DNA of 64,000 nt. It comes from Orientallactaga sibirica. Lineage: Eukaryota > Chordata > Mammalia > Rodentia > Dipodidae. A program made the position numbers and the translations under genes. Below the pieces are notes generated by a model. That model saw only the letters and a program-made list of their open reading frames with translations. It ran no database searches and was not told where the DNA came from. Location: contig JAEOAD010000794.1 in assembly GCA_036365145.1 (NCBI GenBank), forward strand, positions 620,001-684,000. Reading direction: 5' to 3'. Below, in pieces: positions 47,851 to 59,226 of the stretch (positions are counted from its first letter, which is position 1; every line of letters begins with the position of its first letter).

Positions 47851-48441
47851 TGTAGGGACCCCCAGTGGGCCCCCTAAGGGGATTGTCGACCAGACCCAAA
47901 GACACTCACACGGAGAACTCTCAATGCAAGCAGCAAGAGGTTTATTGATGACACCGGTGCACCGGGGCTCCACACAAAGTCCTCACGCAGGAGGGGTGAA
48001 GAGCCCCTAGCAACAGTGTTGTAGAGTTTATAAAGGCAAAAACCACAAACTTAGGATTTTTAGGGACTTTCCATCTAAAAAGAATCTTGATTGGTTGTGC
48101 CCATCAGGGGGGGTCTTGGGTTAGGGACTTTCCATCTAGAGGAGGCCTTGATTGGCTGAGCCCACCTGGGAGGCTATGTCACCGTTATGGGCAGGGGATG
48201 GGGCCAGCTGGGACGTTATGCAAAAACCACAAGCAGGGTGGTGGCCCCCTCAATTCCAGGAACCAGGGAGTGTTATTTTTCAGTTTTAAAAGGTCAGGTT
48301 CTCATATTTGTGGCTAACTCAGCAACATAATGGAGGCTGTCATAAAATGGCAGTTCTTTAGTCAACCAGCTACAGCAAGCAAGCAGTAATACAGAAGCTG
48401 CATAGAGCATGTTAGCAACCCAAAAGAGCTTTAATCTTTCA
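47851..48441 (-). mobile_element. Solo LTR of a class I (gammaretrovirus-type) endogenous retrovirus
   Basis: It is 591 bp on the minus strand. Read that way it starts TGAAAGATTAAAG and ends CCCTACA, the TGAAAG...CA ends usual for class I LTRs. The 4-bp target duplication ctac is at 47847-47850 and 48442-48445. TATAAA lies at 48032-48027 and AATAAA at 47946-47941 (minus strand), so U3, R and U5 can be recognised. The U3 holds a 61-bp-spaced direct repeat (48061 and 48122), CCAAT-type motifs and two tgtggttttt motifs. There is no internal retroviral sequence, so it is a solo LTR left by recombination and encodes no protein. Confidence 0.88.
48061..48180 (-). promoter_or_regulatory. Duplicated U3 segment of the ERV LTR
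   Basis: 'tagggactttccatct' begins at 48061 and again at 48122, each followed by 'cttgattgg' (CCAATCAAG on the minus strand). aaaaaccaca (TGTGGTTTTT on the minus strand) lies on both sides, near 48038 and 48222. The layout resembles retroviral enhancer repeats. Confidence 0.7.
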
Positions 48442-49004
48442 CTACTACAAAATAACTTCCTTTGCCTAAAATTCTCAGCAGTCTAAAACTCAGTCATACT
48501 GGAGGATAGTGGGTTATATGCTTATCGTTAATTCCTTGTCACCAGGAGTGTGGCCTATACGGAGTGATTGGGCCTGGATCACTTCCTCCCTGAGCCAAGG
48601 CATTTTGAGAGAGAAGGGGTAGGTCCTTCTATTATTAGCAGAGGAAATGCCTTCTGGTAGACAAAACAGCAGCTGTCTGCTCTGTCCTTCCTGACACCAC
48701 CATAACTTATAAACATGCCAGGTCTTTTCATTTTAAGAATCCCTCTTTTCAAGCCAGGGATCCTGCCTCTTATGGTTAACTTTACTGTCCTATCTTACTT
48801 TGGATACAGACGTGGGGAAAGAGTTGCTGGTTCTTGCTGTTTCCAGCTGATGACAATTCATTCTTTCTTGCATTCTAGTGCAGTCTACTCCCACCATTCT
48901 ATTGACAGTTCTCCCTTGGAGGCACCCTTAACCTGAAAATTCCCTTCTCTTATAGGCTGGTCTTGTCTTTCTTGACCTCATCATATTATTTCGTACTTTG
49001 ATCT

Positions 49005-49217
49005 TTCTATTTATTTATTTATTTATTTGAGAGACAGAAAGAGAGAGAGAGAGACATGAGGGAGAGAATGGGTGTTCCAGGGCCTCTAGCCACTGCAGAG
49101 TAACTCCAGACACATGCTCTACCTTGTGCGTCTAGCTTACGTGGGTCCTGGGTAATCAAACCTGGGTCTGTAGACTTCCCAGACAAGCGCCTTAACCACT
49201 AAGCCATCTCTCCAACC
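49005..49217 (-). mobile_element. DIP-like SINE with short target duplication
   Basis: Reverse-complement copy with (TATT)n tail, a GA run, 'ttccagggcctctagccactgc' and 'cttaaccactaagccatctctcc'. atctttc occurs on both sides. Confidence 0.85.
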
Positions 49218-51238
49218 TTATCTTTCCTTTGTTAAAGACATTCTGAAAAATAAAACATTCAAGTGTCATCAAGAGCAAAGTGGTGAAATTAAATCTCCCC
49301 TTTCCTCACCCGCCCTCTTGCTGGGTTCCTTGTTTCACTTCCCTGGAACCACCTTCCTCACCTGTGTGACATTGTAGAGAGGAAGTGGACAAGCCCAGAA
49401 ATACTCCACATCATGCATAAGTGCTGTGTATAACTACTTACAACATAACTTACTTACAGCATAACAGCGACATTCACAACGTCCACATCATATCAGGTAT
49501 TATACATCACCTAGAGATGAGTCGCATATGAAGACCTGCACAGGTCATGCTCACATTCTGTAGAAGGGACCACAGCATGTAAGGGTATGGGCATTTAAGG
49601 AGCCAAAAGATAGTAGCAACCAATAGCTCATGAGTTCTTAGGGAGGATTGTTTATCTGTAGGCTAAATGCAGAGTCCTTCCTCTTTGTACATTCCTCTCC
49701 TTCCTGTTTTTATGGCACTGTGTTTTGTTGTTTCATTTCCTTCTACTTCCCCAGCCACTCCTGAAGAGTCCCAATGACAGTAGAACTTGGAGAGCTCAGA
49801 CCTGCCCATGACCCAGAAAAGGCAGTAATAAAGCCTATTTCTTATTTTCTTTCAAGTGCAGCTGCTTAAAATGCAACTGAAGAATGTCCCTCCCCAGATA
49901 TGTATGAAAAACAACTCAGGGATGCTGTGGGCATGTGCTTGAAATTTCTTTCACAAGGAGTGAGGTTTTGTGGGATTGGAAGTGGACCCCCCCTTGTCCA
50001 AAAGCATACATCTTTGCTCTACCCCTAACTGGATCTCCAGGGCTTGGGGATACCTCAAAGCTCCTCCCATGCCTCCTTGCTAAGCTTGGTAGGCAGGTTT
50101 TTGTTTTCTGTTTAAGTGGAAGGCCTTTATTCTGCTTGTAACTGGAGTGGGAATTTCATGCATAGAGTGGGCTATGGCAGAGCCTGCAGGACCCACCCTA
50201 GCCAGAGCACAGCCATGCCTGCCAGAGAGGGCAGGGTCCATCAGCACTAGATAGCAGCTACCTGCTACTGTTCCTGTTACTGGATGTGCATTAGATATAT
50301 AAAAAAAATTCTATCTCAAAATTACAAAATTAACAAGTCTGTTCTTTCATATTCTTATGATTTAAAATAAATACAAAGAGTCTAAAGAATTAATCAACAA
50401 AAGAATGTCAGGGGCAGGGTCCAAGTGCCTCATTCTCAGAAGTATAATAACTATTCCGGTTTGCTACTTAGCTTCAAAACAAAATGAGTCTTTGTATTTT
50501 TTCTACATGAAATTGCATACAACCACCATCTTCTTTTGAGCTTATTACAACTTTCAAACACAAAGATTATTTTAAGATTGGTAATAAACTTAGCAAGAAT
50601 GATGTCTGATCTTAATAAGTAGCATGCACCTAACAGTCAATTTTGTTAAATCACATCACAATAATAATGTTGTTAATAATGAAATTCTTAATTTGGAATC
50701 TGGAGCATTCTACCATTACTGGTTCTACAGTGTAACTCCATCTGCCACAACAGCAAACCTGAGCTAAGGGGGCTTAGATAACTTGTTTATATGTCATATT
50801 ACTGGGAATGATGGAGTCAGGACCCAGGTCATTTTAGCTTGCAAGCCAATATCACATGATAGGATGCATACTATGGGATGGCAAGATATATTAGAAAGCC
50901 TGGTGCTTTGACTTTGTGATTTTACTAGTCTCTGGGTTCTGGCTCTCCTAATTTACCCTCATATGACCTGGAAGAAATTGTCAAGTATTTTTTTTTTCAA
51001 GTTTATCTGTTGAGAGAAGATAACCTATTTTCTACCTATCTCACAGATTTGTGGGAATCAGATCTTTAAAAACACAAAGGAATAGAAGAGATAATAATAT
51101 TACAGAGTGAGTTGATTTGAAGCACAATGTGGATTTAGGATGAATGGTGAATAGATAAGAACAAAATGATAGTTTGTTGATATGGAACATTTTTTACCAT
51201 GTATTTCATCTATTTTCTTTTAAAAAGTGGGTTAAAGG

Positions 51239-51690
51239 GTACTGGGGAGATGGCTCAGTCAGTAAAGTGCATGGTAGGCAAACATGAGGACCTAAGTTTG
51301 AATCTCCAACACCCACGTAAAATCTAGCTATGGTGGTGTGCACCTACAATCTCAGCACTGGGTAGAGAAAGTGACAGGAGGATCCGTGGGGTTTGCTGGC
51401 CAGCTAGACTAGCTGCATCAGCAAGCTCTGGGTCTAGTGAAAGACCCTGTCCACAGGCTGGAGTTCAGTTGCAGTGGCTGAGGCTTTGGCACGCCAGTCC
51501 TCTCATTTTCTTTCTTTTTTTTTTTGTCTCTCTCTCTTTTGCTCACTCTCTCTGAAAATAAAAATTAAATCAAATTTAATTTAATTTAAATTTAAAAAAC
51601 AGAAAATAAGGTGGAGAGAGATTGAGAAAGACAGTGGTGATCTCTGGCTTCTACACACTCACACATGCACACACATACACATGCAAAAAT
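51239..51690 (+). mobile_element. B3-type SINE interrupted by a DIP-like SINE
   Basis: The B3 part runs 51239 to about 51456 ('ggggagatggctcagtcagtaaag' ... 'gtgaaagaccctgtc') and resumes at about 51600 ('aaaataaggtggagagagattgag' ... CA-rich end). Confidence 0.75.
51457..51599 (+). mobile_element. 5'-truncated DIP-like SINE nested in B3
   Basis: It contains only the body and tail: 'aggctggagttcagttgcagtggctgagg', CT-rich run, AAATTAAAT-type tail. Its position inside B3 dates it as the younger insertion. Confidence 0.7.
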
Positions 51691-51704
51691 AGCAGGTTAG
51701 GACA

Positions 51705-51822
51705 GAGTGTGGTGGCACATGCCTTTGATCCTAGCAGGAGGATCGCCCTGAAGACTACAGAGTGAATTCCAGGTCAGTCTGGGCTAGAGTGAGACACTAT
51801 CTCAAAAAACCAAAAAAGAAAA
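51705..51822 (+). mobile_element. B1 SINE, internally deleted
   Basis: 'gtgtggtggcacatgcctttgatcctagcaggaggatcgcc' jumps over the usual 'cactcgggaggcagaggt' stretch, then 'actacagagtgaattccaggtcagtctgggctag'. Confidence 0.85.
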
Positions 51823-51934
51823 GAAAGAAGGTTAATTATGCTTCCATTTCTGTTCAAAGAATAAAAACCATCCATGCACCTCCTCATCTAGTCATTCAGA
51901 ACTCAAACAAAAACCTTCACCCATAAAGAGATTA

Positions 51935-52152
51935 GGGGCTGGAGAGGTAGTTTAGTGGTTAAGGCACTTGCCTGCAAAGCCCAGGTTCCATTCCCCAGTA
52001 CCCACATAAGCAAGACATAAGCCATATGCACAAGGTGGCGCATTCATCTGGAGTTCAATTGCAGTGGCTGAGATCCTGGCGTGCCAATTTTCTTTCTCTC
52101 CCTCCTCCCCGCAAAAATGAAAAGAAAAAAAAAAACAAACAAGCAAACAAAC
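51935..52152 (+). mobile_element. DIP-like SINE
   Basis: 'gggctggagaggtagtttagtgg' head, 'aggttccattccccag', 'tctggagttcaattgcag' and an A-rich (AAAC)n tail. Confidence 0.85.
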
Positions 52153-52372
52153 CAGGGCCTGGAGAGATGGCTTAGGGGTTAAGTGCTTGCCTGTGAAGCC
52201 TAAGGACCCCGGTTTGAGGCTTGATTCCCCAATACCCATGTAAGCCAGATGCACAAGGTGCATACATCTGGAGTTTGTTTACAGTGGCTGGAGGCCTTGG
52301 TGCGCCTCTTCTCTCTTTCTCTTTCTCTCTCTGTCTCTCAAATAAATAAATAAAAATAAAATATTTTTTAAA
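52153..52372 (+). mobile_element. DIP-like SINE, directly after another copy
   Basis: 'agggcctggagagatggctt' head, 'cttgcctgtgaagcctaagg', 'gtttacagtggctggaggcc' and a CT run plus AATAAA tail. Confidence 0.88.
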
Positions 52373-52439
52373 AATAAGGAGATTGGGGTGGCAGAATTTC
52401 AAAGATTTCTTTATTGCTCTGTTTGTTTTTCATGGTGCT

Positions 52440-52665
52440 TCTTAAGAACTTGTTTGTTTCTGCAGTAAACCGAGATGACCGATAGAAGAGGCTGGGTGTG
52501 TGGTCATATCCCTGATCAGATCACAGTCAGACACTGTGCATCTGCTTCCTCATTGTACAGCAAGGACATCATAGGGATGTTGGGAGTATAAAGGAGATAT
52601 GATGCTCGTGAAGCACTTAGCCCAGTGCCCGGCTCATACTATGTATGTGGCATGTGTGCCCTGCT
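52440..52665 (+). mobile_element. MIR-like fragment
   Basis: 'ctgcttcctcattgtacagcaagg', 'gatgctcgtgaagcacttagcccagtgcccggctcat' match the MIR tail order. Confidence 0.55.
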
Positions 52666-52689
52666 GGTGTGGTCATCATGCTGGGTACC

Positions 52690-52935
52690 CACCATGGGCC
52701 TTGCATGTGTTCATGGAGCTCACAGTCTAGCTGGAAATAGAGACAGTAAGTGGACAAAGAAATGAATGTGTAACTATAAATTAAGACATGTTAGATACCT
52801 TGTTCCTCTGAGAACAGTGAACAGAGTATCCCAGTAGAGAATATCAGGGGAGTGGACAGAGGGTCCCTTTATTTAGAAGGGCCTAGAGCAGCTCTTCTGA
52901 GGATGAGGCATTTCAACCAAGACCTGGAGGAAAAC
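52690..52935. mobile_element. Possible ancient repeat (L2-like)
   Basis: 'tgttcatggagctcacagtctagctggaaatagagac' and 'gaggatgaggcatttcaaccaagacctgga' are typical of old mammal-wide repeats, probably L2. Confidence 0.4.
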
Positions 52936-54159
52936 ATGCATGTTCCTTTTAAATAAAAATTAGGGAAACAAAAACAAAGCAATCTTGCCATCAAACACAA
53001 ATGCCTTTCTCTCTTGCTGACTTTCTCCTGAAAAGACATGAGATAAAACCAGTCCAATTACGGAGCCTTCATTACCAGCAGAAGGAAAAAAAGAGCCCTT
53101 TCTTCTGTCTTTTCTACTGCCAAAGGTGACACCATGCTGAATATTAGCTGAGTCTTTGCTCTGCAAAAAAGCCGTAGTCCACAAATGACTAATACACGTG
53201 AGCGAACGGGCATGCATGCAGCTCCACGCCTGGCTGGCGGGTTCTCTCAGGCAGGCTCTTCTTTGTGCTGCAGTGGAGAGCTACGAAGCATGGAAACAAC
53301 CCCGAGGGTCACAGAGTGCACTCATTTAATATACCCACTCCTTTGTCCTTTTGCCTTGGATATAGGTCTCGATGTCTTTTTGCTGTGACCTTCTGGTTCT
53401 GCCATTGCACAGAGGCCCTGGTGCCCTGTTGGAGGCTGGGCAGGCAGCTGGCCTCATGTTCTCAAACTCCTGTTAAGCGACAAACAGCAGGGGATGGGCC
53501 TGTATTCTCTTCCTAGCATCCTTGTCTCAGTCCCCCTTTCTCTTCCATTTCTTCCCTAAGATTTCTCCATCTATCCTTCAAAGAAGCAATCTCTTTGCTT
53601 CAGAGCCTACCCAATTTACATGCCATCTCCTCCAGGCATTCTACCCTTATACGCAATGGCACTGCCTGCCACATGGTACCATGTGGTGGCCTCTGTGTGC
53701 ATCTGTCTCCTCTGCTGAGTCATAAGGTCATGAGAAAAAGGACGGGAACCCTCTTATTTCTGGTGTCCCACCCACTGCTAGAAAACGCATGTGCAAAACC
53801 CACATATTCCCCTTCCTTTCCATCCCACAGCACGAAGTACACACAAGACACAGCCACTCAGAGACCATGTCTTAGAGTGAGTGAGACAAAGCTTGTTAAA
53901 TAGCATCAGGACAGTCTTAATAATATTCCCTTTTCTTGATTCTATTTTTTTTTTTTTTTTTAACATTTTCTGGATGGTACTAGCTCTCTTATTTTGTAGG
54001 TTATTCTCGTATTATTAAACAGTAATAATACTAGATATTTAAATTTTCAGAAATTCGATTAAGCACAACTCATGGATTCAATTAAAAAACATAATTTCTG
54101 TTAGCATATACAACAGGCATAGAGATATTACATGCCTTTTGTGTGTAATTTATATACTT

Positions 54160-54360
54160 TTGGTAAGCAAATAGGTATTTAATATTCTACATCTTTTTAA
54201 TTTTTCAAATCATTTCACATGGTAATATGCTAAATGGATGTCATTATTTATTTAACTCTTTTCCCCGTTGGTTGATAGTTTACTCCATTTTTTTTAACTG
54301 AGTCTTTGGTAAATATCTGAATCCTCATGGGATATACCCAGGAACGCAGAAAAGCGTCAG
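54160..54360. mobile_element. Possible old L1 fragment
   Basis: An AT-rich stretch with 'attatttatttaactcttttccccgttggttgatagtttactcc' and 'ctgaatcctcatgggatataccc' resembles the 3' portion of old L1 elements. Confidence 0.35.
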
Positions 54361-56191
54361 GAAAGCCTCTTGGGGGAAGTGACTCCCTACTGGAGGAAGG
54401 GTGTGTAGAAGAGATGAGGGTAAGGAGGAAGCTGGTGGGAGGCCTGGATTCCTGGGTTAAAGCTTAGAGATGAGAGATGTATGAATTTTCTAGGAATCAG
54501 AAGAGTTCCAGCCAGTGGGAGGGTGTAGTGTCAGGCTGGCAGATTTTGGCAATGAGGACATTATGAACTACATGAGCATGCTAGGTCCTAAAGTCACTTG
54601 TAAGCCGTTTTAAAGCATGTGGAGTTTGGACACTAAGAGCCATTGAAGATAAAGCAGGGAAAAGGCCTAGACTAATCCTATTGATGCTTTCTATTACCTG
54701 TGACCAAAAATACTAAATGGGAACTCTCACAAAGAAATAACTCATAAGTTTTAGATAACTAATAGCATACTGTTACAATTTTCTTCTTTATTATTAGTTC
54801 TCATAACCTCTGAGTGCGTGTAATCTATAAGTTAACCTATAATAAGTATGTATGTAGAGGAAAAAGCAGAGTCTATACAGGGTTTAGCATTACCTATGGC
54901 TTCAGACATTCACTGGGCGTCTTGGACTACAGCCCTGGGAATAGGGACTCCTATTCTACTGCATCTTTGGTTAACATTTTTGAATGGTCAGAGTCTACAT
55001 TTGTCTGTTTTCGTGGCACTGGGGATGGAATCCAGGCCTCTCACATGCTTAGTAATGCTCTGTTGTCACCCCCACCCCACATTTGGTAGCTAGATTCAGA
55101 GCTGTTAGCAAGAGGACAAAACAAAAATTAGAAGGGAAGCGTGGGGAGGAAAAGTTCCTTTGTAACAGCTCACAGATCAGCTTTTCTGTCTAGGATGGTA
55201 AGTTCACAAACACGGTTCCACAGGTCAAAAGGCTTCCTGCTTGCTCTGTCCCTGGAATGGGTACCTGTGGCTTAAATTTACCCTCTTGGCTTTTGACCTC
55301 AGTCCCTGTTCCAGAGGCCTCATTGGTGTACCCCGATTATGGCAAGGGGATTGAATTGGTTACTAGTTTTTAAATGAGGCTGGAGTATTTACCCAAGACT
55401 ATTAGAGAGGCAGGTGTGGTGCAGGACACATTTGTAATTAGATCCCAGCCACTGAGCTGCCCATTCTCTGGGGACGCAGCAGGTACCCAGTGGATCCCAG
55501 GCTGTGCCTCCCAAGGGCTGAAGTCTCCATTTAGGAAGCGCTCCTGAAGCTAATGGGCAATGACAGCTCCATTTGAAAAACACAGAAACACTTACCCAGG
55601 GAGGCTGCGACCTGCCAGCCCGTAAGCTGCTTATTAGCAGGGCGATCACGCTCCCGCAGCACCGTGCCCCCTTGGCTAACCCCTGGCTCTCCCATCTCCT
55701 CTGCGCTATCTCACTTAAAGATTTCATTGTTCTCAGAGGCAGGGGGTGGGGAGGGGTGCAGAGCTGCCAGAAACTGTTTCTCAGCTCCTATTACAGTCTC
55801 CTTCGGGGAGCCCAGCGAGTCGACAGCCTTCTGGTAGGGATAGGAGATGGATGGGTTGTTTTATTTTATTTTTTTAAAAAAAGAAAGAAAAATGGCCCCT
55901 GAAAAGCCTCTGTATTTCAGCTTCTATGCTTCTGATGCAGCTTTGGATCTCAACACCCAGGACAAAGAAAAGTACCAGTCCATTAGAGCTCCACCCACTC
56001 TGTCCTTTCCTCCAACCCTGTCCACCTTCTTCTCTGGATGATCACAACTGGCCACATACAATGTCCCTGTGACTAGTATAGGTCCCCCTTGTCATCTCTC
56101 AGTGTATCCATCCACATCCCAGCCTGCATTCTGGGACCCTGGAGTCCCAAATTCATCATAAAGGAAAATAGGTTGCTGATCCCCAGCCCCC

Positions 56192-56375
56192 GTATGCTCT
56201 ACCCTGAGTGGTACTCACTAGTATGCTGTACCCTGAGTGGTACTCACTAGTATGCTGTACCCTGGGTGGTACTCACTCACTAGTATGCTCTACACAGAGT
56301 GGTACTTGCTCGCCAGTATGCTGTACCCTGAGTGGTACTCACTCGCTAGTATGTTCTGCCCCAAGTGGCACTCAA
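56192..56375 (+). repeat. Tandem array of six 29/33-bp units
   Basis: 'gtatgctct' or a variant begins at 56192, 56221, 56250, 56283, 56316 and 56349: two periods of 29 bp, then three of 33 bp. The longer units gain ctcact or a variant near the end. Each has 'accctgagtggtactcact' or a diverged form. Confidence 0.93.
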
Positions 56376-56799
56376 CAAGTAGCTCAAGCCAAAGACTGTG
56401 TCTTCCATCTTGTCCCATCCATCAGTCAATCTTGTCAACTCTAAGTATAAAACATATCCCACACTCCAATCTATCCACCTTCCCTCCAACCCCCTCCCCC
56501 CTGCACCAAGCTCTATAAATTTACCATTCTTTTGTGGCTAGCAAGGACCATGTCCTGCCTCCTGACTCCTCTGCCCTTGGCCATTCTACTCAAACCACAC
56601 TGGCTTCATTGATGGTTACGCCAAGCCCACTCCTGTCATGGGAACTTTGCACTTGCAATTCTTCTGCAGACAATGTTTTTCTCCAAGATATGCAAATGAT
56701 ACTGGCGTTCGCTACCCTGAGCTCCCGCTTGAAGGCGGTTTCCTCACTGCTTGTATGTATTTTCTCTTTTGACTTTTAAAAATTGTTTTCTCCCTTTTA

Positions 56800-56970
56800 T
56801 CAACACTCCTTCTGGATTATCTTTTCCTTCTTAATACATATGAGTTCTTTATAAATTAAAGAGCCTTTTCTCTGTAGTAGGTGTTACAAATATTTTTCTA
56901 GTTTGCTATGAACCTTCAGACTTCCTTGAAGCATTTGTCTTGTTAAGTTGTGTCTTTTCTCTCTGTCTCT
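56800..56970. mobile_element. Possible old L1 fragment
   Basis: 'ctggattatcttttccttc', 'ttctctgtagtaggtgttacaaatatttttctagtttgc' resembles the L1 3' region. Confidence 0.35.
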
Positions 56971-57334
56971 TCTTGGTTTTTATCCTTTTCAGATACCACT
57001 CTCAGAATATGAATACATTATTTAGGCTTTTTTTCTGGAACTTTATTATGCTCATTCTTTTGGTACATCAGACATAGCTTTTTCACATCCTTTTATACTA
57101 TAAAGCTTGTGTCTTTCAAATGTCCATAGAAAAATATGATGGGGAGTTTATATTCTTTTTATATTAAATTTGCAATAAGAGAAAAAACAATTTAGTTCCA
57201 AATAACAATTATATTTTTTATAAAAGTCTAAAAATTCAAGGCTGCTTTCTCAGCATTTAAAACTTAAATACCATGAAAATATTCCCTCATCAAGTACATG
57301 GGATTTACAGTGGAAAACAGGAACCAAATAACAC

Positions 57335-57520
57335 AACCATGGTGTATTGAGCACCTATATGGTATCAGGCCCTTGCCACAAGCATTATTTAATTTTGTTC
57401 TCGTCACCACTGCATAGGACAGGAATCACACTTGTCCCTGTTTTACAAAACAGGAGGCTGAGTTGTTAAGAAACATGCCCAGCAGCAACAAGATGGCAGG
57501 ATTTGAATCCATGTCTGCAG
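57335..57520 (-). mobile_element. MIR SINE, antisense
   Basis: 'attgagcacctatatggtatcaggcccttgcc', 'ccctgttttacaaaacaggaggctgag', 'gcaggatttgaatccatgtctgc'. Confidence 0.75.
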
Positions 57521-57624
57521 ACAACAGGCTCATCTCTACCCAGAGGGGAAACAGGCAGGAGCGTGTAGCCCAGAGGGCTACTTCCTATGCACCTCTGCTG
57601 CCCTTTGCTGAGACTTTAAAGAGC

Positions 57625-57915
57625 AGCTTGGGGCTAGGGAGATGGCTCACTGGGTCAAGTGCTTGCACACAAGCATGAGGACTTGAATTCAGCTTCCCAG
57701 GATCCAACTAAGAGCCAGCAGTGATGGTGTGGGCCTGTCATCCCAGTTCTGGGGTGGGAGAGGTAGGTGGATGCCCAGGTCAAGCTTCCTAGCTAGTCTA
57801 GCTGAATCCGCAAGCTTAAAGATCAGCTTGAGACCCTATCTCCAAGAATAAAGTGGAGAGGAATTGAGGAAGACCCCCAACACCCCAGCACATACACCAT
57901 ACCTATACATGAAAA
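57625..57915 (+). mobile_element. B3-type SINE
   Basis: 'ggggctagggagatggctcactggg', 'aagcatgaggacttgaattcagc', 'gagaccctatctccaagaataaagtggagaggaattgaggaagac'. Confidence 0.8.
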
Positions 57916-58233
57916 ACCTAAGAGCAGCTTGCGTGCTGTGACAATCAAAATGTCACTTCACTTTTCCAGTGACTAGGGCCCAGTAAGAGCCCTTAGTGTG
58001 CCCGTCACTGTCCTCCCATGGACAAGTGTGGTGGTTCATGTCAGTGACTTTCCTACGTGGCTTCTGGGAGATTCCAAGCATGACAGTGCCTTTGTCCTTG
58101 GCCTCTCTCAATGCCTAGCCTGTCTGGTGTTGCTCTCTCCAGGTTCTCCTACAACTCTAGAGAGTTTTAGGGACAGTTTGGTCATTGGCAGATGGAGGAT
58201 TGTCACATGTATTTAAAAAGGTAACTGGTTCAG

Positions 58234-58409
58234 GCCAGGCACGGTGGCGCACGCCTTTAATCCCAGCACTCAGGAGGCAGAGGTAGGAGGATCACTGTGA
58301 GGTCGAGGCCACCCTGAGACTACATAGTGACTTTCAGGTCAGCCTGGGTTAGAGTGAGACCCTACCTCAGAAAATAAATAAATAAATAATAAATAAATAA
58401 ATAAAATAA
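58234..58409 (+). mobile_element. B1 SINE with target duplication
   Basis: Starts gccaggcacggtggcgcacg and ends in a (AAAT)n tail. Flanked by aaggtaactgg and aaggtaaccgg. Confidence 0.92.
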
Positions 58410-58794
58410 GGTAACCGGAGTAAAGCCATTGATTGAGCTCAGTCTGTTGCATAGGAAACGCTCAGCAGGTTTTACAGTTATTATTATTACTATCTCTCTC
58501 ACCCTCCTTGGTCTGTCACTTGAAACTGTTCCCAAGTTCTCTCTTCTGTGCTCCAAACTCTATACTTCTGACTCCCCTGCTGAGGAGCTAGCCTCTCACT
58601 GGACTCTCCTCATCACCGCGATGGAGATGGCCACCTTTCTGAATTTTCCCACTTAGTGTCTTTGCATTTGAGACAACCACGTTCACTGCCATTCAAAGCC
58701 AAGATCTCATCAGCTCCACTCTTCACCTCCTTCCTGTCCCCACTACCCCATTGTTCTGTCACGACCTATCAGCCACATTTGTAAAGATGGAGGC

Positions 58795-58930
58795 AAGGGA
58801 CTGGGCTCTGACGTCAGACTGACCTAGCAACCCCTGCAGCTTTGCCATTTGTTATCTGTCTGGCCTTGAGCAAATGACTCGCTCTCCCTGAAGTTGTGTC
58901 TTTCTTGATAACATAAAACAGGAGTGATGG
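58795..58930 (+). mobile_element. MIR SINE fragment
   Basis: 'gtctggccttgagcaaatgactcgctctccctgaagttg' follows the MIR sense core. Confidence 0.65.
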
Positions 58931-58932
58931 GC

Positions 58933-59226
58933 ATGTTAGTGACTTTGCTGTTAATGTAACAAAACACCTGACAGAAACAACTTAATGGAGGAAGGGTTTA
59001 CTTTGGTTTCCAGTTCAAGAAGAGATACAGTCTATCTCGGTGGAGAGGACATGGTAGCAGCTGGTCACACTGAATTGGAAATTAGGCAGCAGAGGACAGG
59101 CAGGAAGTGGGGCCAGACCATAACACCTGGTCCAGGTTCTACAACTTTCCAAAACAAGTGTCACCAGCTGGGGACCAAATGTTCAACTACATGAGCCTTG
59201 GGGGGACGTTTCGCATTCAAACCACA
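58933..59226 (-). mobile_element. MaLR-type LTR, minus strand
   Basis: 'aacaaaacacctgacagaaacaacttaatggaggaagggtttac', 'tcaccagctggggaccaaatgttcaac' and 'cattcaaaccacaac'. Confidence 0.65.

Noticed and set aside
48087..48317. 76-codon frame within the ERV LTR
   Set aside because: It lies in U3, opposite to the LTR's own direction, with no retroviral gene similarity. No internal viral genes remain at this locus.
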